Positions 43,365-54,874 of a stretch of 64,000 nucleotides of DNA are shown here, in pieces. The translations under genes and the position numbers were made by a program. The stretch's first letter is position 1; every line of letters begins with the position of its first letter. The stretch spans positions 45,569,890-45,633,889 of the forward strand of contig CM046458.1 in the NCBI GenBank assembly GCA_025506515.1, given 5' to 3'. This DNA is from Flaveria trinervia. Its lineage: Eukaryota > Streptophyta > Magnoliopsida > Asterales > Asteraceae. Below the pieces are notes generated by a model. It searched no databases. It saw nothing but the letters and a program-made list of their open reading frames with translations, and was not told where the DNA came from.

Positions 43365-44589
43365 ATGTCGTGGGTGATGTATGATATGATTTGATGATGT
43401 ATGTTGGCGATTATGCATGATGGTATGTATGATGTATGTTATGTATGTATGATGGTGCTTTGTATGGTGATGTTGTATGTTCATGTTTATGTTTGTTATT
43501 ATGTATGATTATTTTCCCGTGGCTTTATGTTGAATGTTAATTAACGAAATGATAAGTATTATGTAAAGTAAAGTGGAAGATAATGAAACTGGAACTTAAT
43601 GAAATATGCATGCATTAATGAATGAATGAAAGTAAGAAATTCTTGCAAGAAATGTATGGAGGTTCACACCCAATGAAGGGTGTTAGCTCAAATGTGTGCG
43701 GGTTAGCTACCCTAGAAGGATATACACTGGGGTCTAATCCTTGTAATTGACCATATGTATGTGATCCTTGCCGCTTGCCCTAGGTACTTGATTTAACTTC
43801 ATGCACAATGTTCGAGGTCTACGAAGGACCTCAAGCCCAGTAACCAACTTTGTGCACAATGTTCGGGGTATAGCATATGGCATTGGTCCGGAATGAAAGC
43901 AAAAAGATAAGTGGTGAATGTACTTGCCCTAGGTACTGGGGTTAGTTTCGTGCATAATGTTTGAGGTCTACGAAGGACCTCTGGCCTAGTAACCAGCTTC
44001 GTGCATAATGTTTGGGGTATTGTACATGTCATTGGAAAGTAATGAACGCACGAACGAAAGTAAGAAAGTATGAATGAAAGTAACAAAAGTGAATGATAAT
44101 GATGTATGATAATGAAAGAAAGTTAACGAACGAATGACGAAGATAATAATGTTATTATCTACGTGTATGTATGATATGTGATCATGTACGAAAGTATAGT
44201 ATCATTTGAAAGAAAGTAAAGAATGATTTCAAAAGAAAGTAAAGAATGGTTTTAAACGAAAGTAAAGTATATTTTATTTTAAAACTAGAACTCACTCAGG
44301 AATGGTGACTTTTATGTATTTCTAGTTGGCAGGTAGAGGTTGTTGAGGATGGCACGGGGTGGCTACTTGGCTCTTTTTGGATGACATTCTTTTGTATAAT
44401 GTTTTTGCATTATAATGTGAACAAACGATGTTTTGTAATGAATGTTGTATTAACTTGCAAAAGCATTTATATTGAAATGAAAATTTATTTTAATGTTTCC
44501 GCTGCAATATTTTGTTAATGTTAATGTAATTATATGTTTTATGTGCGATGATTGACTAGCTGTGAGCGTTCCGGGAACGGGGCCTTACA
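43365..44589 (+). repeat. Partial LTR of element G
   Basis: The last 1.2 kb of a gypsy LTR. It begins inside a low-complexity ATGTATGAT stretch that corresponds to the interior of solo LTR J (about 55930-56000), so the first half of the LTR and the 3' half of pol were deleted together. A tandem duplication lies at 43778-44045. End GGGAACGGGGCCTTACA. Confidence 0.8.
43778..44045 (+). repeat. Tandem duplication with hairpins in G LTR
   Basis: Two diverged copies of about 120-148 bp, each starting CCCTAGGTACT and containing arms GAGGTC/GACCTC around loop TACGAAG (43814-43832 and 43963-43981). J has the same doubled unit with different arm sequence. Confidence 0.75.
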
Positions 44590-45300
44590 CACCCATACCC
44601 AGAAACCATGATCTTTGTCCTGACTCTGAGGGAGAGGTATTGATCAACATCAGTATAGGGCAATCATTGGGTCTCTGATCCATCTCACAACAAATAGACA
44701 TGATATCATGTTTGCAACATGCATTTGTTCAAGATATCAGGCTACTCCATAGTTGTCTCACCTAGTTGCTGCCAAGAGAATCCTAGATGCCTCAAAGGAG
44801 CAACTAAATTAGGTATTTGGCATCCTAGGAATAGCAACTTCAATCTCTATGGTTACTCTGACAATAACTATGATGGCTACAACATCAACAAGAAATCCAT
44901 ATCAAGAGGATGTCAATTTCTTGGTGGAAGGATCATCTCATTGCAATGCAAGAAGCAATCCTATGTCTCTACATCTACTATTGAAGCTGAATACATTACT
45001 GCTACAAGTTGTTGTGCTCTGCTGTTGTGGATTCAAAATCATATGCTAAACTAGGGTTTAACTTCATTGGCTCTCCTATCCACATGACAACAATAGTGTT
45101 ATCTCCATTACTGAAAAAATCCCATAAAGCACTCAAAGACAAAGCACATTGATATCAGGTACCATTTCATTAGAGATATTCATGAGAAGAACCTGATCAA
45201 ACTAATCAAAGTTGATTCAAATGAACAATATGCCGATCTATTCACTAAAGCCTTTGATGAACAAAGATTTAAATATCTCATTACAACTAGTGGGAGATAA
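44590..45300 (+). pseudogene. pol: pol of element E, RNase H end
   Basis: Begins at the RT-RNase H connection (P-Y-P-E-T, CPD, D-Q-H-Q-Y-R), then DIMFATCICSRYQATP-type sequence, the GYSDNNYDGYNINKKS block, ISLQCKKQSYVSTSTIEAEYITATSCCALLLWIQN and YQVPFH-RDIHEKN, ending at the stop 45298-45300 after RFKYLI. Parallel to D 9979-10720 on the other strand. Several frame changes. Retroelement RNase H normally degrades the RNA strand during reverse transcription. Confidence 0.88.
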
Positions 45301-45429
45301 ACATTGATTAGTCTATCTCACTTCAAAACCTTTCTAAAATGTGTATTGTCTTTTGTCATAACAATCTAAGCCCTGTTACATTAGGTTAAATTTTCCTAAG
45401 TATGAGTTTTTCCTAAGTGAAATTAACAT

Positions 45430-45695
45430 TCTCAAGATTCTTTTCATATCTTCCGAAGCTAAATTCCACCAAGGGAAATCTTCTTCTCGGATAGTTTTTA
45501 TTCTTGGAAAAAGCGATTTATTGCATGTCAGATCTACTTCCAAAGCATATAAAACTCGCTATTCAAAAAGCATATTTTACTCTCTAAAGTAAGAAATCTA
45601 TCTTCGGAAGTAAAATTGGCTTCGAAAGAAGAATACCTTCGGAAGAAGATTACTTTCGGAAATCCTCTATACTCAGAAGAAAATCTTACCGTGTA
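45430..45695 (+). repeat. CTTCCGAAG-type array in pol-ORF3 spacer (element E)
   Basis: Decayed TTCCGAAG/CTTCGGAAG palindromes in the non-coding spacer, in the same place as in D (9598-9910). Confidence 0.75.
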
Positions 45696-45707
45696 ACAGA
45701 TATCTTT

Positions 45708-45713
45708 TGGGCC
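45708..45713 (+). promoter_or_regulatory. TGGGCC (site II-like) element upstream of ORF3 (element E)
   Basis: TTTTGGGCCCACACTGTAAA, the counterpart of the block in D at 9581. Lies 141 bp before the TATA-like box. Confidence 0.45.
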
Positions 45714-45848
45714 CACACTGTAAAAAGTAAAGATTGTATTAATGATATCAGAATCTTTTATATGATTTTTAGCTTTACCGCCTCTCTCACATCTTACCCC
45801 AAACCATCTTTTCACTTTATCCAAAACCCCAAAACCACCATTCCACCC

Positions 45849-45857
45849 ATTTAAATA
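45849..45857 (+). promoter_or_regulatory. TATA-like box upstream of ORF3 (element E)
   Basis: ATTTAAATA, 113 bp before the ORF3 start position; conserved with D. Confidence 0.45.
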
Positions 45858-45961
45858 ATCCTGACTCTTCACTTTAATCTTTTTACCAAATTAACTGGCC
45901 AAAGCTTCCCTCACCGCAAATTCAACCTGTTCAAACTTGTTTCATCTGATCTTTCCTTGCA

Positions 45962-48900
45962 GTGGCACTTAACCCTCAACATAACCAGGTCGCATTCCTT
46001 GACTTGTCCAAGGATGCGACCTTCTCAGAAATCATCTCCTTCCTTACCCAATCTACCTATTTCACTGCTCTGACTATGAACCCCATAGTTTATTTGAATC
46101 ACATGGAAGAATTTTAGGGTAATGGTCTGATTGCAATCCTAAACAGACTTAGGGTTATTAGGTCGAGCATTTCTAGCAAGGAGTTGATCATCACAGAACA
46201 ACCCATCAGAGAGCATCTGGAGCTCCATGATGAAGGCGCTCCTACTGAGTTCCACAAATCAGAACTAGATGAAACATATCTCTAAACGGGATATGGTGGA
46301 GATGTGAGCAGATCTACAGTTTACAAGGTCAACTTCTCTTACAACTGGAAGTTTTTACTCCATGTTGTTCTCCATTGCTTGTCAAATAAGTCTGCGGGAT
46401 GGGATCAAATCCCATATGAACTAAGATGCTTAGTTCATAGATTGGTGAAAAGCCTCCGATTCAACTGTTTAAGGTTTGTGTTGACCAACCTTCTAGGGAA
46501 CCTCCAGAAGGACATTCTTGATGTATCCCAGGTTCATTTAGCACATTATCAACTGTGAGTTTAACCAGAGTCAGCTTGTCTATACAACAACTCTGCATAT
46601 CCCTCAAATGAGGTCGACCATCTTCAAAGTCTTAAAGAAAGTGTCCACCAATTTCATTGGAAGACACACTGTGCTTCTTCAAGGTATGATTGAGCCAATG
46701 CCTCCCGGTGACATCCCTTGTTATCCCCACGGGTGATGAACCCACACTTGCAACTACCCTTACTTTGCCAAATCTTCCTGCTCACCCCATCAAAAACTTA
46801 TCAGTGATGCATAAAACGAACCCTTGTTCAGTCTACTCTGATTGAACAAACCCCTCTTGTTCAAACCAAAAAGACTAGAGTGGAAACATGCGCTCCCACT
46901 TAGTCAGAGGTCTCACCATCCTTCTCATTGACCTCAATATGGGATCTGAGTCTCCTCAGTCTCAATTCCATGAGCCCAAAACACAAGCTGAAAGCCCTGA
47001 GGATAAGTGACAATACTCTCTTGTGAAGCCAAAAAGGGACATCCCCACCAAAGGATCAATGCCCATAGACATTGACCAAAGTCCTGGGTTATTAGGCATA
47101 ACTTTCTTATCCTATACTAACCTTTAATCAGGACTGATGAGGAGATTACATCTCTTCATGGCAATGAAACTGATCCACAACACCCTTTAACGAATCAATA
47201 GAACCTAGAAGCACCTCTTGTCTCTAGCACACATCAATTACACCAACTAAGGTGAGTCCTATGGATGTGGATGGGAATCGTGTAGATTCAGCTACCACTA
47301 CTGAAGGAGCCTCATTGGATCCTCAGGCCAGTGGTACCATCTCTAAGACTTAATCTACGACAACTATGCCTTTTGATGACTCTAAAAGAGACATCCTCAA
47401 GCAGGGGAAACCAGGGTGCCAAGAAACCATATCTGGTGGTGAGGATGAACATACTACGTATGTTACCTCATGTCCTCGTAATTCTTCAAAAGAAGACGAG
47501 GGAAACATGTAACTCACCATTCAAGAGCTATTTTTAAAGTCTCAAACCTTGAATCAAAGGTTAAGAATTTGCAGGATAGGTCTACCACTCAGCAACTTGA
47601 GATTGAACATCTCAAGGCTCAACTAGCTGAGAAGCAGATTGAGACATCTGTCAGGCATGTACCTATTCAGGTCTCATTGACCTTTTTCTCTAGCTCATCT
47701 AGCTCTCAAGATGATGCTACCGAAAAGGGGGAGAGTGTACGGAACCACATAGCCAAGCTTTAACTTCCTTATCTACTAGATACCTGGCTCCTAAAACAAA
47801 AGTCTTTCCTAAGCCTTCTCAAATCATTCGGCAAATGGATCCAAGGATGCTCAGGGACCTCAACAGGATTTTTCCCGAATTCATAATGAGATCTTCTTTA
47901 GATCAGCTTTGCCCTGATGCGACTATGATATACTTTGGAGCTGAAGAGCTTTAAAGGCAATGTGCACCTTCTACCACTATGGAAGAAGTTGGTCAACCTA
48001 AGGCCCACATGGAACATGAGATTGATTTCGAAGGGGAAATGAGGACTGATGGCCTAGCAGTTGAAATACTTGAGACAGATAGTGCATTCCCTTAGACTTT
48101 CGAAGTTGAAGTCAAAGCCTCGGAAGAACAAGTTCAATCTTCCGAAGTTGAGATGGAAGCTGGGGAAAGTTTGTTCTCCTTATCCGAGTATCTAATCATC
48201 ACAGATACAATTCTAGAGCTGGCATCTGAGGTGAATAATGAGGACTTTCTCAACCAACCCCTAGCTCAAACAACTTCATTTCTCCCTCCATATCTTAACC
48301 TGAACCCTCCATCCAAGAACACCAAAGTCTAGCACTTCCGAAGATGTTAAAGGCAAGAAGAAAATGACTGCGTAAGATCTTCAGGAGGAGGAAAGAATTG
48401 AAAAACTTAAAAGGAAAGATAGACTTCCAACTGAGAAGTTACTAGCTGCTAGTTGCAAAGCAGCTTCAGCCAACCAGGAGGCTGTCAACAACAAGAGAAG
48501 GGTGGAGATCATTGACAAGCTCATCAAGCTTGGAGTTTTCAGTGAAGATGTGCTTCTGCAACCACTAGAGGAAATAACCTAGAAAAGATAACCATGCTAC
48601 TGATTGAACATAGAGAAGAAGCAACAAGGCTGGCCTTAGAGGAGGAAAAAGAAAGGAAGAAAAGGGAAGTTGATCTATAGCTTAGGAGGGAAAGGATAAC
48701 TTTCCTAACCTCCAAGGGTTTCTCTCTTGATGAACTAATTCCAATGACAATGACACAATCCTATGGCTCTTCAACAAAGAGCAAGATCAACTTAAAAAAG
48801 AAGAAGAAAGCTAAAAAAGAAAAGCTGAGGGAGAAGAAGAGGAAAGAAGAAGAAGCAGGGGTCATTGCTGCTAAGAAGATAAGTGAGAAGACCTGGATGA

Positions 48901-50072
48901 AGGATTATCTCCGGTTCATAGCTTCTTTGGTAGACAAGTGGCTCCCATGTTTGAAAAGACACTACATCGACACGTCAGTGACATCAAGGCTGACATTCGC
49001 ATGGGAAGAAGGATGGAGATGTATAGAAGGGGACAGGGGATGATCATTAAACCAACACCTCAAGCCTAACTTATAACCGAAACTCAACCTTAACCTCAAC
49101 CTGAGCGTTTCCCATTTCCTTTCCCTATCAAAAGTGAACCCACTTCCTAACCTTACACCCCTGAACCAACATCAACCACCATATCCATCTCATCAACACA
49201 ACCACCTCAACTAATCACCCTCCAACCTAAAACACTATCAATAAGCCTAACACCACTACTTACCCAACAACCATCCAGACCATCCCCTTAGCCTTCTAAA
49301 CACCTCCCCTTAGAGGAGTTTAAGGAGATCAAAATGAAGCACATCAAATGCACAACCTTAAGCGATATCTCTTATGAGGAGGATCTGTCAAACTAACTTA
49401 TGTTGACAGATCCTCATGTTCCCTTATAAGATATCAATTCCTTGATCTGCCAAGAGGAACACTAGACCAGGATGTAAAACTCCTTGGCCTCAACTCAGAT
49501 TCACTCAATGATAAAGAGAATAAGCTAAGAAGGAAGCTAGTGACTCTGCTGGATACTAAGAAAGGGGACAAAGTATCAAGCAAAACCCTTGTGCCAAGAA
49601 AGAAGATAGTCCGGTGGAAGTTTGAAGACTCTTCTCATAACTTTGTTGTTGAGAGAGAGAATGGCTAGCTAAATAGGCTTACTGCCTTATCTCTTCTACA
49701 CTTAAGCAGATTTGACATTGCTGAATTAGCAAAGAAGCCATTCTCTAACCCCTCAAACTCTAAAATAGCTGCTCACATCAGAAATCACCTGAGCAGCCTT
49801 CATCATGCCGAGCTGACTGCTAGGACAAAGATTGAAAAGGAGTTAAAACTGAAAGAGGAGGAAGAGAGAAAAGGATCAACAACCAAAGGCAAAGCCTTTC
49901 TTCAAATAGTTCCAGATCCTGAACTTGAATCCATTGTTAGATGGAAGTATGACTATAACTCCCATCAACTAACTTTCTTCAGGGAGACACAACAAAGGGT
50001 GCATGTCATTAGGAATGATAGACTAGATCTCCTATCCATTAAAGACTTGCACAACCTTCTCAGCACTACTTA
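45962..50072 (+). pseudogene. ORF3 of element E, decayed
   Basis: Full-length but broken copy of the D-type ORF3, about 4.1 kb. The start codon has become GTG. The opening keeps N-Q-V-A-F-L-D-L, FSEIISFLTQS and MNPIVYLNHMEEF. The central conserved part (GWDQIPYELRCLVHRLVKSLRFNC, FVLTNLLGNLQKDI) is at 46395-46530. It continues beyond the point where D is cut by A: Pro-rich region, a coiled coil QLEIEHLKAQLAEKQIE (47590-47645), further Lys/Glu-rich coils (48380-48880), and a C-terminal domain with V-R-W-K-F-E-D and V-R-W-K-Y-D-Y repeats, SLHHAELTARTKIEKELKLKEEEE (49790-49870), ending about 50072. This is the only view of the D-family ORF3 C-terminus. Confidence 0.75.
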
Positions 50073-50156
50073 AAAAAGAAGCAGACAAATATCTTCTATC
50101 CTTTGTATGAAAAATTTTGAGAAGAAGAAGTAAGTAAGGTTTGGGTAGCATCAGCC

Positions 50157-50167
50157 TATGGGGAGTT
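50157..50167 (+). other. Polypurine tract of element E
   Basis: TATGGGGAGTT next to the 3' LTR; same core GGGGAGTT as in B and C. Confidence 0.85.
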
Positions 50168-51019
50168 TGTTGGAACTAGAAAGGTTTGTGCAACCAAAAC
50201 CAAACACTTAGATTACTTTGGTGTAACTTTTAAAGGACGTCCGAAGCTAAGTATGGAACTTCAGAAGGAAATGGAGTTCTTCCAAAGATAAAGTGCAAGA
50301 CCAACTTCCGAAGGAAAACTCCAACTTCTGAAGACAAAGTCTTCTCTTTCGAAGTTCAAGACTTAGAAGAACTCAAAAACAATGACTTCCGAAGTAGAAG
50401 TCCTCAACCTACAAAAGAAGCATCCTCTTCCGAGGTATAAAAGGCTTCGGAAGAACTAGTTCTTCGAAAGTCAATTAACCGTCAGAAGATGCTGCTATGG
50501 ACCAGTGGACATAAGTATGGTTCATCTGACACTCCGCTATAGACCTCAAATGTATTGCATGGCATTTTCGTAAAATTCCATGTAGTTGACCATATTTTAT
50601 TCCATTATTCACCTTTATTTGTTAGTACAGTTACCAAATTTAGTTGGTGACAAAAGGTAAGTCATGGACATGTCATGACTACCATATCTTAGATAAGACA
50701 TTATCTAAGATACAATAATTATAGCTTTGTAGTATCTGCTTTTGTTATTGGATTCCAGCTAGTATTAAAGTATAAGTGGATGTAGGTGATAATATATAGA
50801 GTTTCTCATTGTAACTCATGTATCATGCTTACAAGAGTCTTTTAAACTTTGAATTGAAAAGTAATATGTACAAGTACCTTGAAAATTATGTCTTTGTGTT
50901 CTTAAGTTACTTAGTATATTATAATCAACTTTTTGTTAGATTCTGCTTCATCATAATCGTGTAGGTATAAGTGAGTTTGAGAGAAAACCAAATGCTTAGT
51001 GACATATATCGATCCTGCA
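50168..51019 (+). repeat. 3' LTR of element E
   Basis: 852 bp, TGTTGGAAC to GATCCTGCA. CTTCCGAAG-type words at 50240-50475. Three stem-loops at 50630-50651, 50660-50680 and 50685-50712, then TATA (50792-50799). Clear homolog of the D LTR. Confidence 0.92.
50630..50712 (+). other. Cluster of three stem-loops in U3 (element E)
   Basis: SL1: arms GTTACCAA/TTGGTGAC (one G-T pair). SL2: AGTCATG/CATGACT around loop GACATGT. SL3: perfect 12-bp arms TATCTTAGATAA/TTATCTAAGATA around GACA. Cluster is 80-160 bp upstream of the TATA box. SL1-SL3 are present in D, SL1-SL2 in H, SL2 in F. Confidence 0.75.
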
Positions 51020-52301
51020 GGGTTTATTGTTATTATTAACCGCCACTGCCGTCTACCACGCATGCGATATTTATGTCTTAGGTGGGTGGTTATTGGTGTT
51101 GTGTGTAGGTGGTAGCTCTAGTGGACCAATGTATTTCCGCTATCCATGGATGGTGGTGCATGTTGGAACCAACTTAGATCTGTTGATTTTGATAGCACTG
51201 GTGGTCTATCGACTACCTCTGGTGTATCTTCATTACCTTGACGTCAAGCTTTTTCATCCTATGCTTGATGATGATGGGCCAAAGAACATTTGAAAGTGCT
51301 AATCTAGTTTTTGATGATATGATTTAGTGACCAATGTTTGTGAAGTTTCCACCTTTGTTTATTATCGCTTCAACTTTTTTATGGTTGTATAGAAAGATGG
51401 GTTTTGATTATCTTGTAGCACTGCAGCTGCTTGACGCCATCCATGGATAGTTGTGAATGCCTGTCGGTATCTACTTAAATCTGTTGATTATGATGTCGTC
51501 GGTGGCTAGTTGACCACTTTCGGTGCCATTCGCATGGCGGCGACGTCCTTTTTTTTGCCACTCCTCAATGAGGATGGCCATCATGCAGCTATGTTGTTCT
51601 CGGCTCCTTGGGGAGTAGTGCCCCCAAGACACAGCCACGCCAATCGACCGACGCGGCTCCATACCGTAGTTGGTGATGTTGCTTCCTGTGTTTGTTGTTG
51701 TTTTTCTTTTTTGCTGGAAATACAGAGATAGGGTTTACAAAATATTCAAAGACAACTCATTGTTATGTTGTTATACACTTTGACTTTAGGGGTCAAAGAA
51801 ATTGCCTTACATCTTTACTACATCTAAATGGTTGTGCTACAAAGCTTTTTTTGGTGGGTTTAAAAATTCTTTAAGGCTATGATTTCTATATGAGCTTATA
51901 TATGATTTTTCTTTTGATAAATGATTATGGGTTTTGTCAATTGGCTATGGTTATAGGTTTTGTTACTTGGCTATGATGACTCCAAAACTTGTCCAACAAA
52001 TGATGAACATGCCATGGTAGGTTTTTGACCTACAACTTGCCTTGAAACAATTATTTTTTGAAGATTTGAGCCACATAAGCTTGTTTTTGCTTAGGTGCGG
52101 ATTTTTACTTCATTTTGCTATTATTTTTAAGGTGATTTTATACAACCCATTATATTGGATGGGATTATGAAATCTGAACAAACTTACACTTTGAATTTTT
52201 AGTGTTTATGATGATAAAAATGGAAGCGTTTTTGCCACTTTGGTTTACGCAACTGATAACTCAGTCTACATTGTCGTGAAGCACGAGCGGAAAACCACTA
52301 G
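51020..52301 (+). mobile_element. Possible non-autonomous Helitron remnant
   Basis: No recognisable gene. The right end looks like a Helitron 3' terminus: hairpin arms TCGTG/CACGA (52274-52286, loop AAG), 11 bases, then CTAG at 52298-52301 followed by T. The 5' end would lie beyond E. Inside, a segment around 51145-51230 recurs diverged at 51440-51525 (both contain CCATGGAT and CTGTTGATT). Short open stretches (51027-51293, 51510-51731) match nothing I recognise. It could equally be ordinary intergenic DNA. Confidence 0.4.
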
Positions 52302-52337
52302 TTAGAATTAATAAGGTAATTGAGAAGATATTTCTAA

Positions 52338-53068
52338 TGATTGGGCAATAACTTGTTTAAGCAATCATTTAGATTTCCTTTTAAATTAGAAATATACAGT
52401 GAATTTTGTCCTCTCAAATATTCGGAAGAAATCAGTCTCTTAGGTTTAGAAGACTTTGTGTTGAAGCTTTGGAAGACTTCATATTTGGCTTCGAAAGATT
52501 TGGTCTTTTCGATTCAGAAATATCTTAAAGCCAAATTTTGTCAAATTTGAGAGTACTGTTGACAAAATTTGAACCACTTTTCGTTGTAATCATTCAATAC
52601 TCACCCACTTACATATGTTGGTTAAGTGTACATACTTAATTCACTGTAGATTAAGGTTTTAGAGTCTATAACTTTTTACTTTTGTATTTTTATACTTTTT
52701 TGTATTAGATAAGGATATGAGTTATGGCATGTCATAATCACTTGTCAAAAGACAATTTTCCTTTTCACTTTACATTGATCTTTTTTTCTAGTTTAGTGTT
52801 TCTAGCTAACCATCAAAGTATGGTTGGTTGTAGGATGTATTATAAAGTATTTCAAGTACTAGTCATTTGATTAACTTTGTAACACTTTGTAAAAGAACTA
52901 GAGAGCAATATACATTATTTTTGAAAACCATATTATCATATTCATATTATGTTCTTACTTGTGTTCTTTGTTTCACTTTAAGTTGGTTCCCTGTTTCATC
53001 TGTTAAGTGTTCTAACTCTATCCCAACACTGCGAAATTGTTCCATTGACCCGCTTTATCAATCCTGCA
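52338..53068 (+). repeat. 5' LTR of element F
   Basis: About 731 bp ending ATCCTGCA. The start (TGATTGGGC) is set by length and homology to the H LTR (738 bp) and is uncertain by some tens of bases. Decayed CTTCGGAAG words at 52420-52500. SL2-type stem-loop at 52720-52739 (arms GTTATG/CATAAT around GCATGT). Followed by ATTGGTCTTAGAGAA, a decayed primer site. Confidence 0.75.
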
Positions 53069-53178
53069 ATTGGTCTTAGAGAATTTCATGCTCCTGATTA
53101 TGAGATCTCACCATCTAATATCTATTTAGTTTCTCAAACAACTTAATAGCTCAAAAGGCAGCTCTCACAAAGGCTAAT

Positions 53179-54869
53179 ATGGAAACTAGTACCATGACAA
53201 AATCTCCACTTATCACTCCTTATAACTTTGATACTTGGTGCAAATGTATGAAAGGCTTCATCAAATCTCAAGATTGAAGGACGTGGAGATATGTTGTCGA
53301 AGGACCTCACATCCCAAGCACCTATTCAACCACTTTTGAAGGTGGGATAATCATAAGGAAATGGCTAACTATTTTAAGGAAGATTTGAAGAAGAATGACA
53401 TACATTAGAAGACCGTGAAGCTTTCCAAGTTACTCTTACAAACTCTATATACAAAGGCTTCAAAAAGTGCAAAACTTCTAGTAGCTTTAAGATGCACTGA
53501 AGCTTATGTATGAGTGGTCTAATGAAGCTAAGAAAATAAGAAGGATCTCATAAAGCTGAAGTTTGAGAATTTTGCCTACAAGTTTGGTGAAACTCTTACT
53601 CAACAATACTTTAGGTATGTTAAGATTGTAGATACTCTAATGTATGTAGGAGCTAACCTTGAGAATAGGAACATTGTAAGAAAATTCATTTTTTCTCTTC
53701 CCAGAAAAAGAACCCACTACTATATGGCCATTAAAAGAACTATAAACCTCTACACCCTTACTATCATATAGTCGTATGGTATCCTAAGTAGCTACCAGAT
53801 GGAGATGAACATGTAGAATCCATCAAGAAACTCTTCAATGGAGCAACAAAGTTCAACCCTCCATGTGGTTGAAAGGGATAGTAGAGAACCACAACATCTT
53901 ATTTGCTACACTGACGACTCATAAAAGGGCCCTTTGATCACCTTTCTTAAGACACCAAGAGAGAGCTACATCCAAGAAAGCCCATTCCAAGAGAAAAGTT
54001 CATCTCAATCCTTTGTGTCTACTGATTAAAGTTATGAAAACTTTCTCTTCACTCTTGAAGAATTGGACTGTATCCATCTAGATGACGTAGAGTACATGGT
54101 GATAGTCTAGTAAATGGCTCTTCTCACTCATAGAGACAAGAAGTTCTACAAGAGAACTAGAAGAAAGTATCCCATTAATGTAATTTATGGAAAGCTTAGA
54201 CTAGATAAAAACAAAGTAAAGTGTTACAACTATAACTAGATCGGACACTTTGCTAAGGAGTGCAAGGCACCAAGGACTAATGATGGCAAAGCACACTCCA
54301 GGCCTAACAACCTGATGTGCTCCCAGATCTAAAAACACAAGCCAACCAAAACAACAAGGTATTATTGTTGTTGAAGAAGGAGGCTTTGACTAGACCTTTC
54401 AGGTAGAAGATGTTTCTCGTAACCAGGCACTGATGGCTAACCATGAAGAAGCCAAGGTATTAGAACATATCTATACTCCTAAATGCATTGCTAAAGTATA
54501 TATTTATAAGTCCTATAACCTGGAACCTTGAGTCCTTGAATATTATAAAAGCTAATTTCAAAAAAGCTGAAATTGACTATAAACTTATAATAGAAGATTT
54601 AGAGAAAACAATTTCAACTCTTAAGCATGAGCGCACATTACATGACTTAAATTAAAGATCTCATTACCAATTTAACCAAATGCCATACTAAGCTTGTGAT
54701 GAGCAAAGCTATAGTAGAAAAGTGTGATCTTGAAGAGGGAACCTTCAAGAGCATCATATCTTCATCTATGCATGCAAAAATATTTTAGTAGAATAGACAA
54801 GGATTAGGTTCATGTGAGATAGCTCCTCCACACAAATTGTTATCTATAAGATCTCCAAGGTGTAGAACT
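53179..54869 (+). pseudogene. gag: gag of element F, decayed
   Basis: ATG at 53179 begins M-E-T-S-T-M-T-K-S-P-L-I-T-P, matching the gag starts of D and H. Later blocks resemble D gag: SNEAKK-NKKDL, FGETLTQQYFRYVKIVDTL, then a zinc knuckle remnant CYNYN-IGHFAKEC (54210-54260) in which the second Cys is Tyr and a stop interrupts. The coiled-coil region is at 54500-54700. Stops every few tens of codons. Confidence 0.75.
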
Positions 54870-54874
54870 TGTCA
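54870..54874. repeat. Probable target duplication of solo LTR J (left)
   Basis: TGTCA; the right flank reads GGTCA (57166-57170), one mismatch. Removing J rejoins the F sequence in register with D. Confidence 0.45.

Larger units (their letters stand above)
41813..44589 (+). mobile_element. Element G: Ty3/gypsy fragment (Tekay/Del-like), interrupted by D and internally deleted
   Basis: Plus-strand Ty3/gypsy remnant: the end of gag, protease, the first part of RT, then an abrupt change into LTR sequence (about 43365) that runs to the LTR end TTACA at 44589. Its 5' part lies on the far side of D, outside the window. It is itself inserted in pol of element E, which resumes at 44590. The end sequence GGGAACGGGG(C/T)CTTACA is shared with solo LTR J. 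RT wording (VFPEDLPGVPPDCEIEF, GAPVLFVKKKDG) suits the Tekay/Del chromovirus group. Confidence 0.88.
44590..51019 (+). mobile_element. Element E: Sirevirus-like Ty1/copia, 3' half
   Basis: Plus-strand relative of D: end of RT and RNase H, CTTCCGAAG spacer, ORF3, polypurine tract and 3' LTR. Its 5' half must lie left of the window because G, carrying D and A-C, is inserted at 44590. Many stops; older than D in appearance. Its 3' flank (GGGTT, 51020-51024) is the possible Helitron remnant. Confidence 0.9.
52338..54874 (+). mobile_element. Element F, proximal piece (5' LTR and gag)
   Basis: Plus-strand relative of D/E: 5' LTR, decayed primer site, gag up to the solo LTR J. The rest resumes at 57170. 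Heavily mutated. Confidence 0.85.

Noticed and set aside
51027..51731. Host protein-coding gene in the blank segment
   Set aside because: Short ORFs without recognisable domains, codon pattern or splice structure I could defend.
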